Below, in pieces: positions 46,262-57,525 of a DNA stretch of 64,000 bases (positions within the stretch are counted from its first letter, which is position 1; each line of letters opens with the position of its first letter). The notes beneath the pieces are model-generated. The model was not told the DNA's origin. It saw only the letters and a program-made list of their open reading frames with translations, and did not search any database. Origin of the DNA: Bactericera cockerelli (lineage: Eukaryota; Arthropoda; Insecta; Hemiptera; Triozidae); the NCBI GenBank assembly GCA_024516035.1, contig CM044967.1, forward strand, positions 8,329,532-8,393,531, read 5' to 3'. Made by a program: the position numbers and the translations under genes.

Positions 46262-47014
46262 GATTGTGAAGCTAGTTAGGTTTTCTTGGACCTGGTATTC
46301 CTTCAAAACAATAGAATATAAGAACCAAGTATAAGTTAATTTGGACTTCAACCATAAGATCAGTTACAGTCATCATTTTTAAAGGTAGAAAGGAACGCAA
46401 ATCTTTTATGTTTCTTCGAAATTGAACTGATAATATTCCTGGACAGGATGGGAGCTCTTGCTTCCAAAAAAGTAATTTTAATCAAATGAGCTGTAGGTAC
46501 GTATGTTTTCACTTGCTGTGGTCAAAACAGAGTTAGGTATAAGTAGTGCTTTATTTAGACTGCCAGCGCAAGACAGGTACTCCCATTATGTCATCAGGTA
46601 CTTAGCTATTCGAAACTAAATAATTTTGTGGATTGTTTTCTATATTATAGGTACTTACCCAAGGCACTTGCTGGAGATTTCTTACGGTGTCGTGGTGTTT
46701 GAGCTAAACATCCCACAAACTGAAATCACAATAAGGAATCAATTACTAAAATAATTTTCTACGTGAAAATAATAATAATAAGAACGAAACATCTTGAACT
46801 TTATGGCGAAAAGTAATTGTTGGAAAGTAAAGTGGAAAAAATGCATTATTATATTACTTATGTTGAAAAGAAGGTTTCCAAATTATGAGGACCCACGAAC
46901 ACAGCAGTTTTAAGGTGTATTAAAACTATTAAAAGGTAGATTCTCCAAAGGATCAGGTATATTTTAACAACTTACACTTGATATCACAACAATACAAATG
47001 AACACGGAAACCAT
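35105..47014 (-). CDS. Small secreted protein of unknown function, five exons
   Basis: Exons in transcript order: 47014-46976, 46719-46659, 36670-36568, 35929-35734, 35287-35105. All junctions are GT-AG and the phases (0, 1, 2, 0) match, giving 582 nt or 193 residues. The start MVSVFICIVVISSFVGCLAQ is a clear signal peptide. The mature part is hydrophilic: a basic stretch (PRHRKKSP), an acidic stretch (TEGDEDSVGAKFF), then a Gly/Asp/Tyr-rich block (WGDKNGGYGEHIWDYNHGD) and a C terminus with a twice-repeated pattern (YLPYQTTPTHMHPSIKYSSK; ELPYRTVPKHELLPKYSSR). I do not recognise the family. Secretion is supported by the sequence; a structural or peptide role is only a guess. Intron 2 is about 9.9 kb because two nested LINEs sit in it. 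Confidence 0.72.
35366..35620. repeat. SINE G fragment and inverted SINE B (exon 4-5 intron)
   Basis: 35366-35445 has ACTGGTCACAGTAGATCTAA and TTCTCTTGTGGAACTCCAAC. 35455-35605 read on the - strand gives a SINE B copy (the complement of GGAGATAACTTGTCATGTCC on +). Confidence 0.6.
36778..37214. mobile_element. Harbinger-type MITE split by SINE A
   Basis: The left end AGGGCGGAATTAATAGAC (36780-36797) and right end GTCTATTAATTTCGCC (37197-37212) belong to the family of 57596-57724. SINE A copy 2 with its poly(A) lies between them. Confidence 0.6.
36796..37123 (+). repeat. tRNA-derived SINE A, copy 2 with poly(A)
   Basis: AAGCTCAGTGGTTAAGCACT head, CGGGTTCGATC box B, the same body as 9733-10030, and an A-tract of over 40 bases at 37079-37123. 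Polylysine ORFs across the A-tract are artefacts. Confidence 0.8.
37929..40923 (-). pseudogene. LINE A ORF2: endonuclease and reverse transcriptase, one frameshift
   Basis: First part (40923-40012 frame): an APE-type endonuclease with INLRKRPVAHNAL, ISGDFNAKSPGWGS and SDHRFITFEYEL. Second part (to 37929): reverse transcriptase with APGPDGILPEVV, YRPLCLLNTYGKLLEG, QYGFRKGFSTIDPI, the catalytic YADDLAIVV, and a C-terminal Cys/His block (CLYECEASDSAQHTLFYC). The motif set fits the R1 clade. The frame changes in a run of eight T's (A's on this strand) at 40085-40092; one base fewer would join the parts. This could be a sequencing error in a homopolymer. The long overlapping + strand ORFs are shadows. 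Confidence 0.9.
40892..42904 (-). CDS. LINE A ORF1: Gag-like zinc-knuckle protein
   Basis: 670 residues, intact. The C-terminal region has three CCHC/Cys-His knuckles (CFNCLQFGHKSFQC, CFRCNERGHTASSC, CRDCHTIGHQAGNMRC), the standard nucleic-acid-binding end of R1/I-type ORF1. The N-terminal half is charged and probably coiled. It would package the element RNA. The stop overlaps the ORF2 start, which suggests translational coupling. Confidence 0.9.
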   Translation of the reverse strand: MSDDLTRYDRQNLMEFDDSMEEFQDPFKSSERVQRSPHEANSLLNICGSKSASPLDLSDGKERVGPTQINDVAQMNHTQLNPEQVTAEQILDPDNTAENNKDDSDENELYMTPAGFLRNKRPKRKAEFSPIDPRNYEFLLVFEKIYNNATDLRKMVLEATNTKTKIKKKVDEYFDLTRVANSLKNSENSRTIENNLNRNEVAPKMEAYCTSCKNKICEDEVEKKAQEQKENIRNKIEMISSNLIETSRLESIHDLLGENWPASAYTKVTQKKGNPFIGEWQHDMILLVKKDENSKLVDSALHKFPDMKELLIDETAEKKVQLLENIVRINNQETIKKLYIVKMNSTEDLMEAVKELRKYNIVGDVGIVSTECKDWERTRKLMEIEFYNEAINIFQYVPGTVADEVASISNETSKTEHKTIHVRVKNGKESYNNVLKKMLKEINTEEVGVDVKQILKTNDGNAKIILEEKKKGSLKTMETKMNECLGEMGNAVTVGAGRKTIFIRNIDSSAVEEDVVEAIENVLGQKDKDIKIRLKSNYRGTNQTATAEMDLKDAMIILKAGHLKIGWLYCNVEEYINPPRCFNCLQFGHKSFQCARTTEEKGLCFRCNERGHTASSCVNEAFCRDCHTIGHQAGNMRCRNFKELVMQTRSEHKIRRNRMTNEYVSHDARA
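42905..44345 (-). promoter_or_regulatory. LINE A 5' UTR / internal promoter region
   Basis: About 1.4 kb without an ORF. It includes a CCTCTTTT/GAGC-rich tract (43085-43165), an A-run (43425-43446), a GC-rich stretch (43540-43660) and a two-copy tandem repeat of about 70 bp (43753-43900, word GTGCAAATGTAATTTGAGCT). LINE 5' UTRs usually hold an internal promoter; none was identified directly. Confidence 0.55.
44894..46256 (+). other. LINE B 3' UTR with GCTCA/AAGAAGC repeats and poly(A)
   Basis: 45060-45350 is a degenerate array of GCTCACAAAAGAAGC-like units with A-runs. ORFs at 45567-45956 have no features. The poly(A) is at 46223-46256. Confidence 0.6.
46545..46602 (-). repeat. Single unit of the 60-bp minisatellite
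   Basis: AGTGCTTTATTTAGACTGCC and GCGCAAGACAGGTACTCCCA are the complement of the unit arrayed at 31617-31905. It lies 57 bp from exon 2 of the secreted-protein gene. Confidence 0.75.
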
Positions 47015-48446
47015 GTTTTTAATCAAGATATCGATCAATAACTGATTGAATAATTCCAGTGGATGCTATTTTAAATAGATTTAGATCCAGATTTACTCTC
47101 ACCGATAATCTATTATGTGTTATTATTATTACATGTCCTTTCATTTATCAAACCGTTAGAGATCGAACAATAATCCTTACATAATTGTTGGTAGAGGTAA
47201 CTAGTAACCACTGTAATTGTAATGCTGCAACAACTCTAACATTTTTTTTCCTATTGTAGGTACCTACTATCTCATTAGCAAAAGAAAATACTTTTTACTC
47301 TTTAAAATTCGCAAAATAAAGAAATAAAATGCGATGGTGAACGAAGTGGTTTCGTAACACAGTTAACGTGAGAATCCGTTGGTTCGAAAACCAGGCAGTG
47401 CATGACTTTTTCTCATGCCTATATCTACTTGTGAGTTTGATTAATGGCAATGGGACTAAAAGAATTTCTGTAGAATAAAAGGTTCCTTAAGTTCTATGCA
47501 TGTAGTATGAAAAAGAGAAGGCTCCGAATTCGCAGGTCCAGAACCATGAAAAGTAAATCCTCTTTTTGTAGAGTAGGGTTAGGAAAAATAAATATAAGGC
47601 CATGCCTGCGACCGGAACTTTCATAAACACGAATAAATTTAATGTCTGTATAAATTATTTTATTTTTGTTTAATGAGTCTTACTCCTTGCAAACAAACAT
47701 AGTAAATAATTATATGTTTACTATCCAATCTCTTTTATAGATGAAATTATTTTTACCATTACTATATTTTTGATGCTCATTTTTTTGGTCATAAGTAATC
47801 AACCACAGTAATATTACAACTCACCACGTACCTATCAGGATATGATTATCTTCTCATGAAAACCATTGAATTGTCACAGCCGGTTGCGAGTATAACTACC
47901 TATCTACTATTTAACAGATGGCAATTCCACTGTGAAGAAAAGTAAGCGTAGACGAGTGAGTTTCTCTACAATATACCTACACTGCATCATCCACAAGTAC
48001 GAGTATAATATTATAATCTCACAATGCTGTGATGTGCAAATGTAATAATAATAATAATTGGAATGATATGAACCACAGATTACATATCGCCAATTGGGCT
48101 CAAAGGGCTAAATTATAAAATAGGATTGCAACAAAGATAAGGAGACCTGCACTATAGTAAAACTTGAGGAATCTTCTGGCTTATAATAATTTACTATTGT
48201 AATCCCATTTTATAATTCGGCTTTTAATGTAAAAACGCCAATTGTAGGGCTTTTTCCAATCCCGATTTGATTGAATATCCTTATTAGTGCAAAATATCTT
48301 GATCAACTTTCACAGGCTGTAATCTAGGAACGATTTAATCTATTATAAAAAAATGTCAGGTTTTATATTAAATGTACAAAATTTGTTTGACTAGAAAGTG
48401 ACTTCTCTTAGAATGCATGGTTTTCCAGTTATTAGCACAAGTTGAG

Positions 48447-48952
48447 AGGCCCTCGTTCCAGAAAGCACTCTCACTCCAGAATCCCAAATCTCCCTTACAA
48501 CTGTCATATTATTATTATTATTTATTAATAAGACTGGTTGGAGTTCCACAAGAGATCCGAAGCACCAATTATCACACCGACCTCTTTTTAGATCTATTGT
48601 GACCAGTTGATTCTAATTCTGATGAACGTCCTGATTTTAAGTAGCTGGGAATCGTACCAGCTACCCACATTAACCTCACCCAGCCTGGGTAGGGCTCGAA
48701 ATGTCAGCCTCACGTGTTTTTATGGAACAGAATTTTCGTCGAAAAGTCTGCCCCAACCGGGATTCGAACTCTGGAACTGTGGACTACGGGTAGTAGTCAT
48801 AACCATAACGCCATGGAGGCTGTCACATACTCTCATTGGTTAATTTAAATGCAAAGACCAGACTAATCAGAGTACGTTGTGTGACGGTAAAATGGAGAAT
48901 TATGGGGATTATGGAATTCATGGGGTGAGAGTGCTTTCTGGAACGAGGGCCT
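48447..48952. mobile_element. Foldback MITE with 28-bp perfect TIRs, carrying SINE DNA
   Basis: The ends start AGGCCCTCGTTCCAGAAAGC and its exact complement, identical for about 28 bp. GAG flanks both ends. The interior is interrupted at about 48510-48826 by SINE G (inverted) and SINE F sequences starting with (TTA)n. Confidence 0.8.
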
Positions 48953-49242
48953 GAGTATATGTAATATTTATTACTTTCATGAAGAAAAAAAAAATATTGC
49001 TCGTAGAACCGACTCTCATGAAGAGTAATGGATGAAGTGCACAGGGTTTCAGTTACGCTGGTTTTCCGCTGAGCGCAACATTTCGTTTTGAAACGTTGCG
49101 CAACATTCTGTCCCGAATTTTGACTGTGAAGTATTGCAAGAATGTTTCAGGCAGTGGGATTCAATCTCATTTGATTCTCAAGGAAGAGCGCAGCGTGAAT
49201 TTTGTAACAAAATGTTTCGCTCATTGGGAAACAGACCTTATG

Positions 49243-49608
49243 GGCCTCGTTCCACAAAACTATCTCACTCTCCTAATCTCCAAATCTCCCTTTCAACAAC
49301 TGCAGTAACTGCACTCTGATTGGGTTATTTGGGTAAACAACATGCAAATTTGACGGTTAACACTTGGATGACCTGGTGTACCACCGGTAGTACACCAGTG
49401 TCTGTTCGGAATGTACCGGGTGTGCCACGGGTACCTATAGTTGAAGTTTAAAAAAACATTGTGAGATTATTTTTTTACGAGTATAGTACCTACACGCAAA
49501 TACCACGGAGTCGTATAGTCTAATTATTATCACAAGTCCCTTAGGAGAACTCACGACTTGGCTGTCGTCAATATGTTAAAAGTGTGCTCTCTTTCCGGAA
49601 TGAGGCCT
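49243..49608. mobile_element. Second foldback MITE, diverged
   Basis: GGCCTCGTTCCACAAAACTA...CTGATTGGGTTATTTGGG to CTTTCCGGAATGAGGCC. A TTAA-bounded segment at 49361-49575 inside it has weakly inverted ends (CACTTGGATGAC) and may be another insertion. Confidence 0.55.
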
Positions 49609-50468
49609 TAGCTCAAGTGCTCAAGTATAAACTTTGTTGCCAAGTTTACTTTTTACTGTCTGAGCATATAGCCAAAAATATTCAATTCATGGTGCATTAA
49701 TTTGCCAACGATGCAGTTTTGTAACGTCTGTAAATAAAGCGCGTTTTTCTGTTGTTGAATAACAAAGTAGAATCAAACTTGGCAACAGTGGTGTCTCAAT
49801 TTTATATTTCCTGACCATTTAATTTCACCTCCATGGGATAAACACTAATAAAATATTTAAAGTAAACACCATAGGTACCATGGGAAAACACTAGATATGA
49901 AATATTTCAAATAACTCCGAAATTTCAATTCATAGAAATACCAGAAAATCCAGAAATCTATTCATTAATTCATTTATCATTTTCTTTTTTCATACTAGAC
50001 AAAGTTAAATACCTAATTAAATTTATGTCAATTACCTATTTTCGAAAGCCATTTTTACAATGATATCTAATTATGAGATAGGTATAAACCATAAAAAATG
50101 TTATTTAAAAGATTCCAAGTGCTGTAAAATATAATTCCTAACATAGTAAAATTACAAGTTTCTAAAATAGTTACTGTTAAACAGTTCATCTTTTTTTTCT
50201 CACTTAATATACCTATTTTATTTTTACTAGACTCTTGTGAAGTTCAAGTTTAATATCACATGAATGGCAAAACTTTTGATCTCACAATAGAGAGATGTTA
50301 TCATGTTTAAACTGTGTGTGCAAAAATATTTAACATACCTGCACCATCCTATTCAACATGTGTCATTTGACATACCTATTCACTAAAATGCTGGTAGTTT
50401 GCAACTGATCTGTTCATATCAAAAAATGAGGCCACAAAGTTCAATAAAAATCTCAATAAAATTGCATC

Positions 50469-53400
50469 ATGAGTGTGGATAGCACCCAGAATGAGTTCCT
50501 TCCTCTGTGTGATGTCCTGTTCAACATAATCTCACTGGCAGCATACTTCTGTGATATCGTGTTTGATATAGTTCTTGCCTATGCACTATACAGCAGAGGA
50601 CAAATAGCCTGGTTTGCAGTTTGTATCTTCTTTGTGTTATTGTCACTTGTAGTGGAACAAATTGTATCCATAAGATGGTACCTGCATGTGATGGAAGCTC
50701 AACAACAGAACACACAGAAAATTGTCACTGTAGAAAGTACAAATACAAAACATTCTGTGAAGAAAGTCACAACCAGCTGTGTGATTGTACTTCATGTCAT
50801 ATTGTTTGGAATATTGTGGAGGTATTTCAAGCTGTTTATTCCTGTGGATCTACGCTATGTCAAATACGAAGTTCGAGATCTCTGTGTTCTGAGACTACTG
50901 CATGCATTCTGTGAATCCACTCCCATGCTTCTGTTACAATCATACCTATTATGGCAAGAGGGGTCGAGCAAAGAATATACCGTGTCAACAACAATCTCCT
51001 TGTTCAATGTTTGTTGGGCACTTGCATCATTTAGCAAAAATGTTCGAATGCAAAATGTTCACAGGCTTGTTTTGACATGGTTAGGAGTTATATTTCAAGT
51101 AAGTCATAATCTAAAAATCATCCTATAATGTAAAATACCTTTATATTTATCTACAGTATTATTTTTTTAAGATAAAAAAAAAAAAAAAAAAAAAAAAAAC
51201 ATTTTTTCCCAATATAATTAAAGGTAGGAATCAAATGTAAAAAAAAAAGAAAAAAAAATTACCTTAGGTTAACTTAAGTAGGTACCTAACTCCTCTAAGG
51301 TGGGCTCAACTCAACTTTTTCATGAGACAATTACAATTACCTAATTTAATAAATTATTTGCTAATGAATACTATATGTATTTAAGTACCTAGGTAGGTAT
51401 CTGCTATCTCATGGACATGGTAGGTACCCAAAATATGAAGGCAAAAGAGGTACCTAACTCCTCTAAGGTGGGCTCAACTCAACTTTTTCATGAGACAATT
51501 ACAATTACCTAATTTAATAAATTATTTGCTAATGAATACTATATGTATTTAAGTACCTAGGTAGGTATCTGCTATCTCATGGACATGGTAGGTACCCAAA
51601 ATATGAAGGCAAAAGAAATCTCCAGGGCCATCAAGTTAGTGAATTTGTAAATGTACATTTTTATTAGTTTCAACATTTCCGTTCTTCAAAGTTGGACCCA
51701 AATCTTTACTTCCTTTTGTCTATATTTCACACATAATGCAAGAGACATTGCAAAATTACTGTTTGTGTTTGAAAATGTTAGTGACAACTCTTTTTAAAAG
51801 ATATCTTTATTTTTAAAATTATTTTTTAAAATAAAATTTTGGTACAGCACACAAAAAAAAACAGGAATCCTTACTGATAAATTTCAAGGCACTACCACTT
51901 GCACTTTGAAACAATGAAAAGATGCTTTTTAACACTCGAGTAATTTTTCAAATTCTTTAACAAATAATTTCTTAATAGGTATCTACCTACAAAATTTTAA
52001 TTATATTTGTTAAAATTTACTGGAGGCCAGTGATAATCTATGACACATGCAGGGTCCTTTAAAATTCCATTCCTTCTTTTCAGTTTCTTTGGCGACTTGG
52101 AACTGTTGGAGCTAGAATCCTATCCCTTGCTGCCTATGCCACAATATACAACCAATGGGTTTTTCTAGTATTGGGAAGTCACTGGCTGTGTATGTTACTG
52201 TGGTTAACCTCTCCCAAAAATGTATTCCATGGAGAACATATATCAAAGTGTAGAAAGGGAGCATACTATGCTTTGATTGCATTCATTTACACATTTGCAT
52301 ATATCAACTTGATTGAAATCAGCCATAGACAAAAAATGGTAAGGAATACTATTACAATTTTAGATTTTATATTCTCCAAGTTGTATTATCCTGGATCAAG
52401 AAGGGTGATTTCCTTTTTCTTAGGACACATTAGTTTCACAAATATTGTTCACAGAGTTTATGAAATGAAATTGAAGATAAATAAATAAATAATAATAATA
52501 AAAAGACCCCCCTGGCTGTAATAATAAAATATAATAATAATAAAATATAGTCTGACTGGGGGACTATAAACAGGGAGTAGACCAGCATTGACTTGGTTCT
52601 GGGGGCCCTTGCCAATTATTAGCCTCCTTGTAAAGACAGTGGTAGAAGTGCTGAGCTATTCCTCCACTGTCTGGCTACCATCCTTCAAGATGACACCACC
52701 CTATTATGATGATAAAAAGAATCTGATCAAAATGAAAAATTTGAAACCCCTCAAATGTGTTTTGAAATGTTCAAGTATAAATTTTTTTTTTTCTTCTTTT
52801 TATTTCAGATTATGTTTTATTTTGTGATGGGTCTAGAAAACAGTCTCTTGATGTTTGTGTGGTGTGTTGGTGTATCAAAGAATCCTCCATGGTACCATGT
52901 AACATTGCCATTCTCAGTTTTACTACTGTTCTTCTCTGGCCTTGGCTTCATGTTACTGTACTACCGATATTTTCATGTTAGAAGACTGAAATATGAAGCA
53001 GGTGGAAGGCTGGCTAATACTGATAGCAATACTTCAACAGCAAGACTAAATTCTGATGTCAGGTCCAAGTACCTATTACCTAATGGTGTACATAAAGTAA
53101 GTTTATCATTCATAATTATATGTCAAGACCATTTGTCAAAAAATAATAATAATAATAATAATAATAATTATAAGTAGGTGGTTACTGATTGGCTGGATAT
53201 ATTCATTCTGTTAGTACTTAGTCAATTAAATAAAACAAAAATAAATATAAAAAAGAAAACTTGTATAGAAACTTAATAAAATAATAATGAAAATGTGATT
53301 CTAAGTAGAAAAACAAATATTTAGTACAATATAGGCAACTGAAATAATTTGATTAGTGATTTAATAATAAGTTTGGTACAACATTCCTTTGGAGTTGAAA

Positions 53401-56395
53401 AAAGAGAATTAGCACCCCTGTATTTCAAATATTTGGCATCACAACTTTTACTATGTGATGTAGTGTGGTCTTTTCTGCACATGTTTTATATTCCAACTCA
53501 GTACATATTTTTGTTTGGTGTGTTCCTCAGCAGAATATCACAACATGAATAAGGAAGCTATTATAGAGGAGGAAGATTGGTTTCATACCTAAAGTGTAAT
53601 GAGGAGCAGTAAGAACTTGAAAACATTTTAGATATTACTTTTCATGGTTGTACTCTCAATGTCAGCAGAGTAGTTCCTTTGTTCATTGATCCATACAATA
53701 TCTTCCTCAAAATGAGTGATGATCTTTTTGTTTTGTCAGAGGTTTTGAGCATTTAATTTACTCATACCATTTTTCATATTTTTCAACAGGATCTATCACA
53801 GTACAATACATATTTCAATGGGACTGAAAATTCTTGTCTAAAATCATCTGACTTGGTCAGAAATCGTTATCCTGGTGCATCACATGGTGGTATTCCTGGT
53901 GTATTCAACTGTCGATTTACAAATCCATACATGGCTGCCATTCGAAAGAAAAAGAAGCCCACTAGTTTCATTCCCCCACCCTGTGTTACAAGAACCAATA
54001 CTAATAGTCCAAGCAATACACGAGAGATTGATGAACAAATAAATATGATTCCTTTCTGGTGTAAACCTTTGCCACAGCAGGTAAGACTAAACTGTGTGTG
54101 TAGGCCAGAACTTGGCCTGGCACACAACGCCCTGTCATGTGCCTAGATTCCTAGATCATTTTTTTGCAGAAAAAAATGTGATTTTTTGTAGAATTCCTAC
54201 ATTGTATGAGGCTTTGTAAAAATTATTAGGAGGCACCTGATTTAGTGGACTGAAGAGAGGAGAGCTTCCACATTCTTCACTGAAAGAATTTGGTTGGATA
54301 ATCTATGAATGTTATGACCATGAGAGGCACAGTGGAATTGTTAAAGTTAAAGTTGCTTTAATTGTTAAAGTTTGAAGATTTGTTGATTGTAATTTAATAA
54401 TTGAATATGTACAAGGTAGACCACACAAAACAGGTGACAATATAAATGATATCATTTTAATATGATCTTCTGAACTAAAAGAATTCAACTTTTACACCCA
54501 ATTACTAATTAGAAAGCTCTTCCAATCTGTCTATGGATCCATTCTTTGGTCTATGTCTCAATGTGCTTTGGCTTGACAGTAATGACCATTTTTTGTTAAT
54601 TATCTTATCTGAATCATCTCTTACTGCAAGAAACTAAATGAAAGTTGTTACTGATATGAAAAAATATTATTCCAGGGTGGTTCAAGTGAAAATGATAGTT
54701 CCAGCCAAGGCCATCGGGTAAACATTCAGCAGAAATTGCAAGAAAAGAAGCAAAAGCAGCTGGCCGAGTTGAAAGTTATTGAAGAAGAAATCAAGCAGGG
54801 CAAACACCAGCGCCCAGGGGGTACCCCCACCCCATTAGAACCTCCCCCTCCTCCTCCTCCAAGGGGAAAGCAGCCTCCACAATCAAATACTTGTGAAATT
54901 CTATTGGCTCCATATTATTTGGAAAATGAGCAGGGGTACTACGATTGGAACTCAGGAGGCAATACAGCTCCTATGTACAGGTGAGTCTAATGCTTGGAAC
55001 TCTCTAAGAGTACATCAAACATTGACTTCTGTTTGTGGTTTCTTTGCCTTACTACTTACTGTCACAGTTTCAGTGGGTAGTCATTTTTCCAAGTTACACA
55101 TATTGCCTTTCGTAATGCCACCGTGGTTTGATATCCAAACAAATATCTACCTCAGTTTTCCTCATGATGTATGAATGTACACTGTAACATCCAAAGTACA
55201 GAGTGGAAGTTTTTCCATGCAGCCGGGATTCAAACCTGGGTCACCTAGGTTCAAAGATGAAAATTTTGAGAAATGTTGATAAAAAAATATTTCATGTACT
55301 ACTTGAAATTGTCTTCTAAGCTTATGTAAACTTTCATATTACATGTCACAATACCCTAAGAAATTCGTTTCTGTATCTTAATTTCAGATTGTCTGAAAAG
55401 GATGGTGAAGTAGATCATGATCAAATGTACAAATCTTACCGCATGGCATCTGACTTGGATTCACAAGTGTCGTTACCTCGTTCCTATACTCTACCTAGAC
55501 AGTTCAAATACTACAGGAAACCAAAACAACGAAAGCCCATTCGAAGTGAACACTTTATTGCCTCAACAAATTCTAGTGATGGTAACGAACACAATCCTAG
55601 TTATTTCTATTTTATTTTTTAAACAAATTTTATGATAGTTGTAACTTTTAAAGTTCACACTATGCATTTGATGATCAAGTGGTTAAAGCGCTAGTCTGGT
55701 TTTCTACGTAGTGTAGGGGTCCATTAGTTCGAATCTCACCCAATTTATCCTCATTTATTTGATAATAACAACAACATTAATGACACCATGACTGCGAGAA
55801 TATAGGACTCATTAGTTATAATCATGCAGTATAAAGTAAGGTATTAGTATTACTGTTATAAATACTAAATTATAAGGTATTGATGAATTATTAATCCCGT
55901 ATCCATAAGATTGGCTCAGATATTAACTGTCTGTAGGATATAATTTATTCCAACTTTACTGTTGCTGAATAACTTATAGCTAGCTTTGATATTCCCAGTG
56001 GTGGAAGGGTTATATGGACGCCCAGATCGAATCTCTAGACTTCTGCCTTCTCCAATGATTCTGTTTAACCTCCTAATATGAGTTAATTAGGTTGGAGGGT
56101 TTGCACTTAAATTGCTGAAAATCGTACCAGCTGCCTGCATTACTCTTCTCAGACTGGTTTAAGCTGGAAATGCCAGACTGCGGGAATTTTGTTAGAAAAT
56201 ATTTTCACATAAGAATTCAGTAAAATAATATATGTCATTGAAGATATCTAACTGATCTTAAATTTGATTTCAGGTGATGTTGACTCAGCAGATGAAAATG
56301 ATTCTGATGGATCTTCTAATACCGAATCTCAACTCGGAGCAAACATTAGGCTCACCCAACCAATGTTCAAAACAAAACACGAAACGAAACTGTAG
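50469..56395 (+). CDS. XK-related membrane protein, seven exons
   Basis: Exons 50469-51098, 52084-52338, 52809-53096, 53790-54080, 54676-54980, 55388-55581 and 56274-56395 join in frame (2085 nt, 694 residues). Residues 1-390 match the XK-related family: FNIISLAAYFCDIVFDIVLA, EQIVSIRWYLH, LRLLHAFCESTPMLLLQSYL and further hydrophobic helices in exons 2 and 3, about eight to ten membrane segments in all. Vertebrate XKR proteins act at the plasma membrane, and some (Xkr4, 8, 9) scramble phospholipids after caspase cleavage. Whether this one does is inference. The C-terminal 300 residues are cytoplasmic in character: a Lys/Gln/Glu-rich helix (about 504-530), a polyproline run (PLEPPPPPPPRGK), an Arg/Lys-rich block and an acidic end (GDVDSADENDSDGSS). 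This tail is longer than I expect for the family. Confidence 0.9.
51280..51615. repeat. 168-bp perfect tandem duplication in XK-related intron 1
   Basis: Copies start AGGTACCTAACTCCTCTAAG at 51280 and 51448. By eye the two copies are identical to their end at GGCAAAAG. Confidence 0.9.
52548..52705 (+). repeat. Repeat family D copy, XK-related intron 2
   Basis: GTCTGACTGGGGGACTATAA, GGTTCTGGGGGCCCTTGCCA and CCACTGTCTGGCTACCATCC, as in 27868-28105. Confidence 0.75.
55665..55860 (+). repeat. SINE D copy, XK-related intron 6
   Basis: The head CAAGTGGTTAAAGCGCTAGT with box-B-like AGTTCGAATCTC is followed by CCTCATTTATTTGATAA and a tail with GCAGTATAAAGTAAGG. Confidence 0.6.
55995..56170 (+). repeat. 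SINE F copy, XK-related intron 6
   Basis: GGTGGAAGGGTTATATGGAC and AAATCGTACCAGCTGCC. It spans the site where the BEL element is inserted in the copy at 20630-25215 and has no insertion there. Confidence 0.55.
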
Positions 56396-57525
56396 TAAGT
56401 TCTCTTCATCTTTAAGACTTTGAGGATTGGATTGTGGAACGTGTGTTGAGAGAATGATATAACCCACAACATTTCGAAAACGAGGTCTTTTTTATTTTAG
56501 GTTTATAGAAGATTCGGAAGAGGAACTTTTCAGGAATAGTTTTTTGAGGTCTCAAATTCTCGAAATATATAGAACTGCATGAATGTAACCCAAAATTGGG
56601 TAAGCCCCCATGCATATTTTGTCATGTGCTCATTACTAAATGTTCATGTATTGTTACTAAAGTTTACACTTGTCTATTGAATATTTTATCTGTATTTTAT
56701 GATATTTTTAATCGTAAGAAATGGAAGAAAAGAAGAAAATTCCCTTCTCTTCAGCAATATCCCTTGTAGAGACTAATATATATTTTGAAGGGATGAGGGA
56801 TCTTATTAATAATTGTTGACTTTTTTTCATTGAGGAAATTTTTCAAACAAAATTACCATGATAGTTCTTTTATTTTTAAGTTGATTAAGAATAAGATACC
56901 AATATTTTTATACAGTTGCCTTTTCATTATGTGCCTTTCTTTTATACAGGGTGTTCTAGGAATAGTTGAAGATATTTTAAAGGAATTTGCTTCTCCTTGG
57001 CAACCAGGTATAACCAAAACCAAGATTGTTGAAAATTTAATTAAAAAGGATTTTTGCAATTACATAATTATTTACAGCCCCTTTTCAAATGCAGTGTGCA
57101 AACCAGGTACAATACCTCATAAGTTCCACATCTTCCTTTAAAATATCTCCAACATTTTCTCTATTCATGAACCAGGTGCTCAAAAATTGAAAGTGAAGGA
57201 CTTTTGTTTTATGAAAAATACTAATTTCTAAGATTTGAAACACAAAGTTCTAAATAAACTTTTTATTCAACAGTGAAAATGAATGTCATATTATACAAGT
57301 ACAAAACTTTTAAACCCAAAATATTTTTATTTTTACATTATTTTCACACTCTTAAAGCATACCTACTTACATACCCTCAAAAGTGCACCAGGCATTTCAA
57401 TGGAACATTTATTTTTTTTTTTTTTAAGAGTAGATACTAATTATAATGGATGAGATTTACTTATAGGACAAATATAAATGAAGACCTTGTTGTTTATAAA
57501 GGACATATTAAAAAAAAATCTTAGC

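Larger units (their letters stand above)
47015..50468. other. Divergent promoter region between the secreted-protein and XK-related genes
   Basis: Must carry the upstream regions of both genes. Two foldback MITEs of one family (48447-48952, 49243-49608) lie in the middle, the first with SINE G/F pieces inside. The rest (47015-48400 and 49610-50468) is AT-rich, with no ORF or clear motif. Confidence 0.5.
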
